This document shows, piece after piece, positions 8,619 to 15,419 of a stretch of 64,000 nt of DNA. Both the position numbers and the translations under genes were made by a program. The notes beneath the pieces are model-generated. The model was not told the DNA's origin. It saw nothing but the letters and a program-made list of their open reading frames with translations, and searched no databases. Every line of letters starts with the position of its first letter. The first letter of the stretch is position 1. Source of the stretch: JACCWP01 sp963785115 (lineage in GTDB: Bacteria; Actinomycetota; Actinomycetes; Propionibacteriales; Nocardioidaceae); the NCBI GenBank assembly GCA_963785115.1, contig CAWATY010000013.1, positions 1 through 64,000 of the forward strand, read 5' to 3'.

Positions 8619-9058
8619 GCGTGGCAGGGGCCGTCCGGGTCGCCGGCGACTCCGACGTGCCGGCGATGGCCACGCTGCGGGCCGCCTGGCGGGAGCAGCC
8701 CGCCGACCACGACTTCGTCGCGGCGTTCGAGGCCTGGTGGGAGCGGGAACGCGACCAGCGGGTCACCTGGCTGGCCGAGGTGGACGGCACGCCGGTGGGC
8801 ATGCTCAACATGCTGGTCTTCACCCGGATGCCGTCGCCTGGCCGGGTGCGATCGCAGTGGGGGTATGTCGCGAACGCGTTCGTGCTGACTGCCCACCGGG
8901 GTGCCGGGCTCGGCACGGCGCTGGTCGACGCCGCGACGTCGTACGCGGACGCGCACGACTTCGTCCGGCTGGTGCTCAGCCCCTCGGAGCGATCGGTGCC
9001 GTTGTACGAGCGGGCCGGCTTCAACAGCGACCACTCACTGCTGGTCCGCGAGGGCTGA
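8615..9058 (+). CDS. GNAT-family N-acetyltransferase
   Basis: About 147 residues with the GNAT fold. The acetyl-CoA P-loop is seen as TAHRGAGLGTALVDAA (R/Q-x-x-G-x-G/A) in the middle of the protein, and the C-terminal strand as LSPSERSVPLYERAGF. It transfers an acetyl group to an unknown amine. The GTG at 8615 overlaps the radical SAM stop (GTGA), implying translational coupling; a second GTG at 8621 is almost as good and shortens the protein by two residues. The substrate is not predictable. Confidence 0.82.
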   Translation: MSVAGAVRVAGDSDVPAMATLRAAWREQPADHDFVAAFEAWWERERDQRVTWLAEVDGTPVGMLNMLVFTRMPSPGRVRSQWGYVANAFVLTAHRGAGLGTALVDAATSYADAHDFVRLVLSPSERSVPLYERAGFNSDHSLLVREG

Positions 9059-9158
9059 TGCCGACCGGCAGGCCGGCCCCATCCGGGCGCGATGTCGTGA
9101 CGTTGAGGTGGCCATAGCAACCCGGATGTCACGAGATCGGTCCCCCGGCGGCGTCCAG

Positions 9159-9187
9159 TTGTGGCCGGTCTGCACCGGGCATACGTT
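9159..9187 (+). promoter_or_regulatory. Candidate promoter of the formaldehyde dehydrogenase gene
   Basis: TTGTGG (9159-9164), a 17-base spacer and TACGTT (9182-9187) fit a housekeeping actinobacterial promoter about 95 bases before the fdhA ATG. The 224-base gap holding it has no other gene I can support. This is read by eye only. Confidence 0.4.
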
Positions 9188-9282
9188 CACATCAGGGGCG
9201 CAAACGGCGCCCAGGGTGCGCCGCTCGGTGGTCACCCGCCGTCCGGCGTACCGACCCACGACGAACCGGAGGCGGCACCGAC

Positions 9283-10509
9283 ATGGCCGACAGCAACAGG
9301 GCAGTTGCGTACGCAGGTGCAGGCAAGGTCGACGTCCACGACATCGACTTCCCGACGTTCGAGCTCCAGGACGGGCCGGGCGTCAATCCCGACAACGTCG
9401 GTCGCGAGCTGCCGCACGCGGTGATCCTCAAGACCGTCGCGACGAACATCTGCGGCTCCGACCAGCACATGGTCCGCGGGCGTACCACCGCCCCCGAGGG
9501 ACTGGTCCTCGGACACGAGATCACCGGTGAGGTCATCGAGGCCGGCCCGGGGGTCGAGTTCATCAAGGAGGGCGACCTCGTGTCCGTCCCCTTCAACATC
9601 GCGTGCGGCCGGTGCCGCAACTGCAAGGAGGGCGCGACCGGGGTCTGCCTCAACGTCAACCCGGACCGCCCCGGGTCGGCCTACGGCTACGTCGACATGG
9701 GCGGCTGGGTCGGCGGGCAGGCCAACTACGTGGTCGTCCCGTACGCCGACTGGAACCTGCTGAAGTTCCCCGACAAGGACCAGGCGATGGAGAAGATCCT
9801 CGACCTGACCATGCTCAGTGACATCTTCCCCACCGGCTTCCACGGCTGCGTGACGGCGGGCGTCGGCGTCGGCTCGACGGTCTACATCGCGGGCGCCGGC
9901 CCGGTCGGGCTCGCCGCGGCCGCCAGCGCCCAGCTGCTCGGCGCCGCCGTCGTGATCGTCGGCGACCTCAACGAGGGCCGGCTGGCGCAGGCGCGCAGCT
10001 TCGGCTGCGAGACCGTCGACGTCTCGAAGGGCGACCCGAGGGACCAGATCGAGCAGATCCTCGGCGTCCCCGAGGTGGACTGCGGTGTCGACGCCGTCGG
10101 CTTCGAGGCCCGCGGCCACGGCGAGGGCTCGGCGCAGGAGGCGCCCGCAACGGTGCTGAACTCGCTGATGGACATCACCCGCGCCGCCGGCGCGCTGGGC
10201 ATCCCCGGTCTGTACGTGACCGGCGACCCCGGGGCTGCGGACGACGCCGCCAAGGAGGGGTCGCTGTCGATCCGACTCGGCCTCGGCTGGGCCAAGTCGC
10301 ACAGCTTCACGACCGGTCAGTGCCCGGTGATGCGCTACCACCGCGGACTGATGATGGCGATCCTGCACGACCGGGTGCAGATCGCGAAGGCGGTCAACGC
10401 CACCCCGATCCCGCTGGAGGAGGCGCCGCGCGGCTACGCGGAGTTCGACTCCGGTGAGGCGAAGAAGTACGTGCTCGACCCGAACGGGTACCTGGGCACG
10501 GCCGCCTGA
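9283..10509 (+). CDS. fdhA: Glutathione-independent formaldehyde dehydrogenase (zinc, NAD)
   Basis: 408 residues, medium-chain alcohol dehydrogenase superfamily, closest in style to Pseudomonas FdhA, which oxidises formaldehyde to formate with NAD and no thiol cofactor. Catalytic zinc ligands are the Cys in TNICGSDQH and the His in LGHEITGEV; the structural zinc loop is CGRCRNCKEGATGVC; the Rossmann GAGPVG is near residue 204. The extended FPDKDQAMEKILDLTMLSD segment is typical of FdhA. It stands alone behind its own candidate promoter. Actinobacteria usually use a mycothiol-dependent enzyme, so this gives a thiol-independent route. Some FdhA relatives act as aldehyde dismutases, so substrate is less certain than family. 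Confidence 0.88.
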   Translation: MADSNRAVAYAGAGKVDVHDIDFPTFELQDGPGVNPDNVGRELPHAVILKTVATNICGSDQHMVRGRTTAPEGLVLGHEITGEVIEAGPGVEFIKEGDLVSVPFNIACGRCRNCKEGATGVCLNVNPDRPGSAYGYVDMGGWVGGQANYVVVPYADWNLLKFPDKDQAMEKILDLTMLSDIFPTGFHGCVTAGVGVGSTVYIAGAGPVGLAAAASAQLLGAAVVIVGDLNEGRLAQARSFGCETVDVSKGDPRDQIEQILGVPEVDCGVDAVGFEARGHGEGSAQEAPATVLNSLMDITRAAGALGIPGLYVTGDPGAADDAAKEGSLSIRLGLGWAKSHSFTTGQCPVMRYHRGLMMAILHDRVQIAKAVNATPIPLEEAPRGYAEFDSGEAKKYVLDPNGYLGTAA

Positions 10510-10517
10510 CCAGAGGG

Positions 10518-10562
10518 TTGCTCATGGGTGACGGTTGCTCTACAGTAACCGTTACCCATGAG
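10518..10562 (+). promoter_or_regulatory. ArsR-gene promoter with overlapping 16-bp operator dyad
   Basis: TTGCTC (10518-10523), a 17-base spacer and TACAGT (10541-10546) make a good promoter, with the start near 10553, only about five bases before the ATG at 10558. A near-perfect inverted repeat covers the spacer and the start codon: CTCATGGGTGACGGTT (10521-10536) and AACCGTTACCCATGAG (10547-10562), 15 of 16 positions paired. A repressor bound there would block its own promoter, the usual ArsR arrangement. Confidence 0.8.
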
Positions 10563-10908
10563 TGACCAATCGACAGCCCGCGCGGACGACGTCCTGGACG
10601 CCCTCGGCGACCCCAGCCGGCGGCGGCTGCTCGAGCTGCTCGCCGCCGGACCGCGCCCGGTCGGCGCCATCGCCGACCAGATGCCGATCGGACGCCCCGC
10701 AGTCAGCAAGCACCTCCGGGTCCTGGAGACCGCCGGCCTGGTCGAGCACCGCAGCCAGGGCACCCGCAACCTCTACGCCCTCGCGCCCGACGGCCTCGCC
10801 CCGCTGCAGCAGTGGGTGGTGCGGCACTGGGACACCGCCCTGCACGCGTTCGCCGACTACGTCGAGGGGCGCGGCGTCGCTCCCGGCGATGACCCCGAGG
10901 AGTCCTGA
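10558..10908 (+). CDS. ArsR-family winged-helix repressor
   Basis: 116 residues with a complete ArsR winged helix: DVLDALGDPSRRRLLELLAAG, then the recognition region IADQMPIGRPAVSKHLRVLETAGLV and the wing VEHRSQGTRNLYAL. No metal-binding Cys motif (such as ELCVCDL) is present, so a metal sensor is unlikely. It belongs to the group that sits before SRPBCC/AHSA1-domain genes. It overlaps the next gene (TGATG at 10906-10910) and its start codon lies inside its own operator, so autoregulation of the pair is very likely. The inducer is unknown. Confidence 0.9.
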   Translation: MSDQSTARADDVLDALGDPSRRRLLELLAAGPRPVGAIADQMPIGRPAVSKHLRVLETAGLVEHRSQGTRNLYALAPDGLAPLQQWVVRHWDTALHAFADYVEGRGVAPGDDPEES

Positions 10909-11672
10909 TGAGCACCGTCCCCCCCGTCCGGCGCGAGGTGCTGGTGACCGCCGGCCTGAGCACCGCCTTCGAGCTGTTCACCGCCCACGTCGGTGCCTGG
11001 TGGCCGCTCGTCGGACACAGCGTGTTCGGGGAGCGCGCCTCGGTGGCCTTCGAGGGCGACCGGCTCGTCGAGCGGCGCGGCACCGAGCACGCGGTGTGGG
11101 GCGAGGTGCTGGAGTGGGAGCCGCCGCACCGGCTGCGGATGACCTGGCACCCGGGCTACGAGCACGGCCCCGCGACCGAGGTCGCCGTCGACTTCGCCGA
11201 GCGCGGCGAGCAGGTGCTGGTCACGCTCGTGCACACCGGTTGGGAGCGCCTCGACGACCCACAGGCCGCGGCCGACGAGTACGCCTCCGGGTGGGTCGGG
11301 GTCCTCGACCGCTATCGCGCGGCCGTCGACCGCGACGACGCGAGCGCCACGGACGATCTCGACGTCCCCGACGGCGAGCGCTGGTTCGCGTTGCTGCACA
11401 GGCCGGGACCGGCACTGGGCGACGGGGGCTCGGTCTTCGCCCACCCGCTGTTCGGCGAGCACGCTGCCTTCCTCGACCGGCTCGAGCACTCCGGTCGGCT
11501 GGTGGCCGCCGGACCGTTGCCGGACGAGGACGGCGCCGGCATGGCGGTGCTGCGGCTGCCCGCCGGGGACGATGTCGACGTCGAGCACCTGGCGAACACC
11601 GACGACCAGAGCGTGGTGGGCGGGCTGCTCACGGTGCAGGTGCGGCCGTGGCGGGTGCTGGTCAGCTCCTGA
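10908..11672 (+). CDS. SRPBCC (AHSA1)-YCII two-domain protein
   Basis: 254 residues. The first 150 or so are a START/AHSA1-like SRPBCC domain (VTAGLSTAFELFTAHVGAWWPL, then VLEWEPPHRLRMTWHPG), a hydrophobic-ligand pocket. Residues from about 158 form a YCII-like ferredoxin-fold domain (WFALLHRPGPAL, HAAFLDRLEHSGRLVAAGPL). The two domains occur separately in many actinobacteria; fusion behind an ArsR gene suggests a small-molecule binding or converting protein whose ligand controls the repressor. No catalytic claim can be made. Its last 11 bases overlap the convergent transporter gene. Confidence 0.78.
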   Translation: MSTVPPVRREVLVTAGLSTAFELFTAHVGAWWPLVGHSVFGERASVAFEGDRLVERRGTEHAVWGEVLEWEPPHRLRMTWHPGYEHGPATEVAVDFAERGEQVLVTLVHTGWERLDDPQAAADEYASGWVGVLDRYRAAVDRDDASATDDLDVPDGERWFALLHRPGPALGDGGSVFAHPLFGEHAAFLDRLEHSGRLVAAGPLPDEDGAGMAVLRLPAGDDVDVEHLANTDDQSVVGGLLTVQVRPWRVLVSS

Positions 11673-12897
11673 TCCCGAGCTCGTCCTCGAGGACGCGCGG
11701 GCGGGCGAAGCGCAGCCCGGTCACCAGCATCGGGGCGGTGAGCGCGATCAGCAGCGCGATCGGCACGGTCCAGTCGCCGGTGGCGTCGTACAGCAGCCCG
11801 GTGCCGAGCGGCCCCACCGCGGCCAGCAGGTAGCCGGTGCTCTGCACGAAGCCGGACAGCGCGGCGGTGCCGTCCATCGTGCGGGCGCGCAGCGCGAGCA
11901 TGGCCAGCACCCAGGGGAACGAGCAGCCGCCGAGACCCAGCAGCGCCGCCCACAACCAGGGCAGTGTCGTCGGCACGAAGAGCAGCCCGCTGAGGCCCGC
12001 GACGGTGACAGCGCAGAACACCAGCACCAGCGGTCGGTGGTCGCTCGTGCGCCGGGCGTAGGCCGGCAGGACCAGCGGGGCAGGCACCCCGACCAGCGTC
12101 GTCACCGTCAGCATCAGCGCCGCGTGCTGCGGGCTCAGCCCGGCGTCGGCGTAGATGCTGGGCAGCCAGCCGAACTGCGCGTACGCCTGCGCCGACTGGG
12201 TGCCGAAGAACACCGCCATCGACCAGGCCAGCGGCGAGCGCACCAGCCGGCGAGGAGAGACGGTCACCTTCAGGTCCGACTCGGTCACGTCGTGGCGCAG
12301 CAGCCCGAGCCAGGGCACCGCCGCCACTGCGGCGCAGACGGCCCACAGCCCCAGGCCCCACCGCCAGCTGCCGCCGGCGTCGGCGATCGGGATGGTCAGC
12401 CCGGCGGGTACGGCGGCGCCGGTGAGCAATGCGCAGGAGTACAGGGCGGTCATCGTCGAGATGCGGTCCGGGAAGTGCAGCTTCACCAGTGGTGGCAGCG
12501 ACACGTTGCCCATCGCCATGCCGGCCAGCGCCACCGTCGAGGCGGCGGTGAAGACGGCGGGTGAGTCGGCCAGCGCCCGCACGAACGAGCCGCCGGCGAC
12601 CGCGCCCAGCGCGAGCAGGGCGGTGCGGTGCAGGCCGAGCCGGTGGGTCAGCGGGTGGGTGATCGCGCCCACGCCGGCGAAGCAGAGCACCGGCAGCGTG
12701 GTGAGCACACCCGCCAGCCAGCCGGAGATGCCCAGGTCGGCCCGCACCTGCCCGAGCACGGCGCCGAGTCCGGTGACAGCAGGTCGCAGGCTGATGGCCA
12801 GCGTGACGATGCCGACCACCACCAGCATCCGCTGGGCCCGGCTCTCCGGCACGGCTGCCTCGGCGTCCGGGCCGGTTCCGGCTCCGGTGGCGGTCAC
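11662..12897 (-). CDS. MFS transporter, CynX/NimT-like
   Basis: 411 residues, twelve hydrophobic helices. The N-terminal helix region (VVGIVTLAISLRPAVTGLGAVLGQVRADL) with the RP-x-x-x-x-x-G motif is characteristic of the CynX/NimT (cyanate or 2-nitroimidazole transporter) subfamily of MFS exporters. The substrate is unknown. The GTG at 12897 is chosen because GGCAGGA lies seven bases upstream on the minus strand. It follows the aminotransferase gene by 17 bases in the same direction and is probably co-transcribed with it. Confidence 0.84.
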   Translation of the reverse strand: MTATGAGTGPDAEAAVPESRAQRMLVVVGIVTLAISLRPAVTGLGAVLGQVRADLGISGWLAGVLTTLPVLCFAGVGAITHPLTHRLGLHRTALLALGAVAGGSFVRALADSPAVFTAASTVALAGMAMGNVSLPPLVKLHFPDRISTMTALYSCALLTGAAVPAGLTIPIADAGGSWRWGLGLWAVCAAVAAVPWLGLLRHDVTESDLKVTVSPRRLVRSPLAWSMAVFFGTQSAQAYAQFGWLPSIYADAGLSPQHAALMLTVTTLVGVPAPLVLPAYARRTSDHRPLVLVFCAVTVAGLSGLLFVPTTLPWLWAALLGLGGCSFPWVLAMLALRARTMDGTAALSGFVQSTGYLLAAVGPLGTGLLYDATGDWTVPIALLIALTAPMLVTGLRFARPRVLEDELGIRS

Positions 12898-12914
12898 CGC
12901 GCCATCCTGCCGGG

Positions 12915-14282
12915 TCACCCGACGACGGCGTCGACCACCTCCGCGAACAGACCGGTGTGCCGGTCGACGTCCCGCTCGGTGGTGGTCGGGCACATCAACG
13001 CCATGTTGTGGAAGGGCGTGATCAGCACGCCCCGGTTGAGCAGCGCCAGGTGCAGGTACGACTCGAGCTCGGCGTCCTCCGCGGCTGCGGACTCGGTGCC
13101 CGTACGGGGCGCCGGCGCACAGAACCGGTACTCGGCCCGGGCGCCCAGCGACACCACCGACCACGCCAACCCATGTCGGTCGATGGTCTGCTGGACGCCG
13201 TCGCTGAACCGTTGCCCCAGCGTGCACATCCGCTCGAAGGCGTCGTCGGTGAGCACCTCGCCCAGCGTCGCCCGGGCCGCGGCGAGCGACAGCGCGTTGC
13301 CCGCGAGCGTGCCCCCGACGCCGCCGACGTCGACGAGGTCTGCCTCCTGCTCGGTCACCGCGCGGTCGACCTGCTCGGACAGCTCGGCGGTGAGCCCGTA
13401 GGCCCCGATCGGAACCCCGCCGGCGATCGCCTTGCCGATGACCACGATGTCGGGCCGCAGCTCGCGCTGCCCGGTCATCCCTCCCGGTCCGGCGCTGAAC
13501 GTGTGCGTCTCGTCGATCAGCAGCAGCGCGCCGTGCCGGTCGCACGCCTCGCGCAGGCCCTCGAGGAAGCCGTCCTCGGGCAGCACGATCCCGATGTTGG
13601 TGAGCGCCGGCTCGGTGATGACGCACGCGACGTCGCCGTGGGCGAGAGCCTCCTCCACCGACTCCAGGTCGTTGAACTCCGCGACCCGGGTCGTCTGGTC
13701 GACCGGGACCGCCGGGCCGACGTTCCCGGCGCGGGCCCGCGCCGCACCGTCGTCGTCGCGGACCACGAACGTCTCGTCGACGGTGCCGTGGTAGCAGTAC
13801 GCGAACGCCAGCACGCGGGGCCGACCGGTGACCATGCGGGCCAGCCGGAGTGCCCAGCGGTTGGCGTCGGTGGCCGAGAGGGCGAACGACCAGCGGGGCA
13901 CGCCGAACCGACGCGCGAGCTCGCGGGCCACCGCCGCGCCGTCCTCGGTCGGGAGCATGGTCGTGAGCCCGCCGTCGACCGCGATCCGGCGCATGATCGC
14001 CGCCACGGTCGGACCGGGTGAGTGACCCGCCATGGCCCCGGTGTCGCCGAGCGCGAAGTCCACGTAGGTCAGGCCGTCCAGATCAGTGACCAGGTTGTCG
14101 GCCGCCGTGGCGTAGGTCAGCGGGAATCCACCCGCCCACTTGGCCATCCACGGCATGGGCACGCCCCCGACCAGCCCAGAGGAGGCCGCGGCCGCGGCCT
14201 TGGACCGCGGCCGCGCCGCGACGAAGTCGTCCTGCTCGGCGGTCAGCTGCGCCTTCAGGAGGGAGCGGTCGATCTCGGCCAT
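12915..14282 (-). CDS. Class III aminotransferase, glutamate-1-semialdehyde mutase-like
   Basis: 455 residues, PLP fold type I. The cofactor lysine is K284 in VVIGKAIAGGVPIGAYG, preceded by the LLIDETHTF motif whose Asp holds the pyridine nitrogen; CYHGTVDETF is the substrate-region block. Closest in style to HemL-like aminotransferases, but HemL is normally found with other haem genes and none is here, so a different amino-donor reaction is likely. It shares a transcript direction with the downstream exporter, hinting that the product or substrate is a transported compound. Start is ATG 14282. Confidence 0.82.
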   Translation of the reverse strand: MAEIDRSLLKAQLTAEQDDFVAARPRSKAAAAASSGLVGGVPMPWMAKWAGGFPLTYATAADNLVTDLDGLTYVDFALGDTGAMAGHSPGPTVAAIMRRIAVDGGLTTMLPTEDGAAVARELARRFGVPRWSFALSATDANRWALRLARMVTGRPRVLAFAYCYHGTVDETFVVRDDDGAARARAGNVGPAVPVDQTTRVAEFNDLESVEEALAHGDVACVITEPALTNIGIVLPEDGFLEGLREACDRHGALLLIDETHTFSAGPGGMTGQRELRPDIVVIGKAIAGGVPIGAYGLTAELSEQVDRAVTEQEADLVDVGGVGGTLAGNALSLAAARATLGEVLTDDAFERMCTLGQRFSDGVQQTIDRHGLAWSVVSLGARAEYRFCAPAPRTGTESAAAEDAELESYLHLALLNRGVLITPFHNMALMCPTTTERDVDRHTGLFAEVVDAVVG

Positions 14283-14396
14283 GGGTCATGGTGGCGCACG
14301 GCCTCCTGCGTTGCCGAATCGTCCGGCCGGGTGCGCGCCCGGAGGGTCGCGGCGCCGGAAGATCGCAGCGGTTCGACCCACGTACGCTGCGGGGTC

Positions 14397-15233
14397 GTGC
14401 CGCCCGCCGATCGACCCACCCAGCAGCCGCCGCCCGTGCAGCGGGTCCGGGTGCGTTACGCCAAGCGCGGCAGGCTCCGCTTCACCAGCCACCGCGACAT
14501 CGGCCGGGCGATGGAGCGTGCGCTGCGCCGGGCCCAGGTCCCCATGGCCCTGTCGTCGGGGTTCAACCAGCACCCACGGATCTCCTACGCCGGTGCCGCA
14601 CCGACCGGGGCGGCGAGCGAGGCCGAGTACCTCGAGGTGGCACTCGCGACTCCGTACGACCCGGAGCGGCTGCGGGCGGCGCTGGACGAGGCCCTGCCTA
14701 CCGGGCTCGACGTGGTCGAGGCGGTCACGGCCGGCGCCGGGGGGTTGGCGGAGCGGTTGCAGGCCAGCCGCTGGGAGGTCGAGCTGCCCGGCGTCGCGGT
14801 GGCTGCGGTCGCCGACGCCGTCGAGCGCTTCCTCGGCGCCGAGCGGGTCGAGGTGAGCCGGGTGACGAAGAAGGGGCTGCGGACCTTCGACGCGCGGTCC
14901 GCGGTGGTGTCGCTGAGCGTGGCCCGGAGCGGTGAGCCAGGCGGTGATCCAGGCGGTGATCCAGGCGGTGACCCAGGCGGTGATCCAGCGGGCGGCCCGA
15001 GCGATGCCAGGGGGGCCTCGAGCGACTGTGCGATACTGGAGGTGGTCGTGCGGCATACAGAACCCGCCGTCCGACCCGACGACGTCCTCGCCGGTCTCCG
15101 CGAGGTTGCCGGGCTCGACACCACCGCAGCACCGTTGGTGCGGCGGCTGGCGCAGGGTCCGCTAGACCTCGGGACAGGCACGGTGGGCGACCCGTTGGCA
15201 CCCGACCGCGACACGTCCACCCCGCCGGGGTAG
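14397..15233 (+). CDS. TIGR03936 (DUF2344) radical SAM-linked protein
   Basis: 278 residues from GTG 14397. The conserved DUF2344 core is clear: RVRYAKRGRLRFTSHRDIGRAMERALRRA, then PMALSSGFNQHPRISYAGA. It partners the TIGR03960 radical SAM protein; the function of the pair is unknown. Residues about 179-198 are a GGDP repeat encoded by five 12-bp units (14929-14988), splitting the second half of the domain at a loop. The C-terminal end is long and low in complexity. In most relatives the two partner genes are adjacent; here 5.8 kb separates them, while the adjacency to rne is kept. Confidence 0.88.
   Translation: MPPADRPTQQPPPVQRVRVRYAKRGRLRFTSHRDIGRAMERALRRAQVPMALSSGFNQHPRISYAGAAPTGAASEAEYLEVALATPYDPERLRAALDEALPTGLDVVEAVTAGAGGLAERLQASRWEVELPGVAVAAVADAVERFLGAERVEVSRVTKKGLRTFDARSAVVSLSVARSGEPGGDPGGDPGGDPGGDPAGGPSDARGASSDCAILEVVVRHTEPAVRPDDVLAGLREVAGLDTTAAPLVRRLAQGPLDLGTGTVGDPLAPDRDTSTPPG
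14929..14988 (+). repeat. 12-bp tandem repeat encoding GGDP
   Basis: Five units of consensus GCGGTGATCCAG at 14929-14940, 14941-14952, 14953-14964, 14965-14976 and 14977-14988, with single-base variation in the first and fourth. The unit is four codons, so copy-number change keeps the frame and only lengthens or shortens a flexible Gly-Asp-Pro loop. Confidence 0.85.
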
Positions 15234-15419
15234 GCGTCGACCGCGGTCGAGCCGGCGGAGCGGCCACCGACGCGCACAGGAGGGCGTCGCCGCTCGGCGG
15301 CGACACTCCCGTTGCCCGCCGGGTGCACCACAGGCTTGCGTCCGTAGCCGCTTCGGCGGTGGGGGCGACGACAGGCCCCCGTGCGGCGCCGCGCAGCGCC
15401 CGGGGGCGGAGGAGAGCGC
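15234..15419 (+). promoter_or_regulatory. 186-base leader before rne, with hairpins
   Basis: No gene is supported here. A hairpin GTCGCCG with CGGCGAC sits around 15286-15303, and a GC-rich stem-loop region lies at about 15370-15405 just before the GGAGGAGAG ribosome-binding site of rne. RNase E genes in several bacteria have long 5-prime leaders used for feedback cleavage of their own mRNA; this stretch could serve the same role, but that is inference. Confidence 0.35.
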
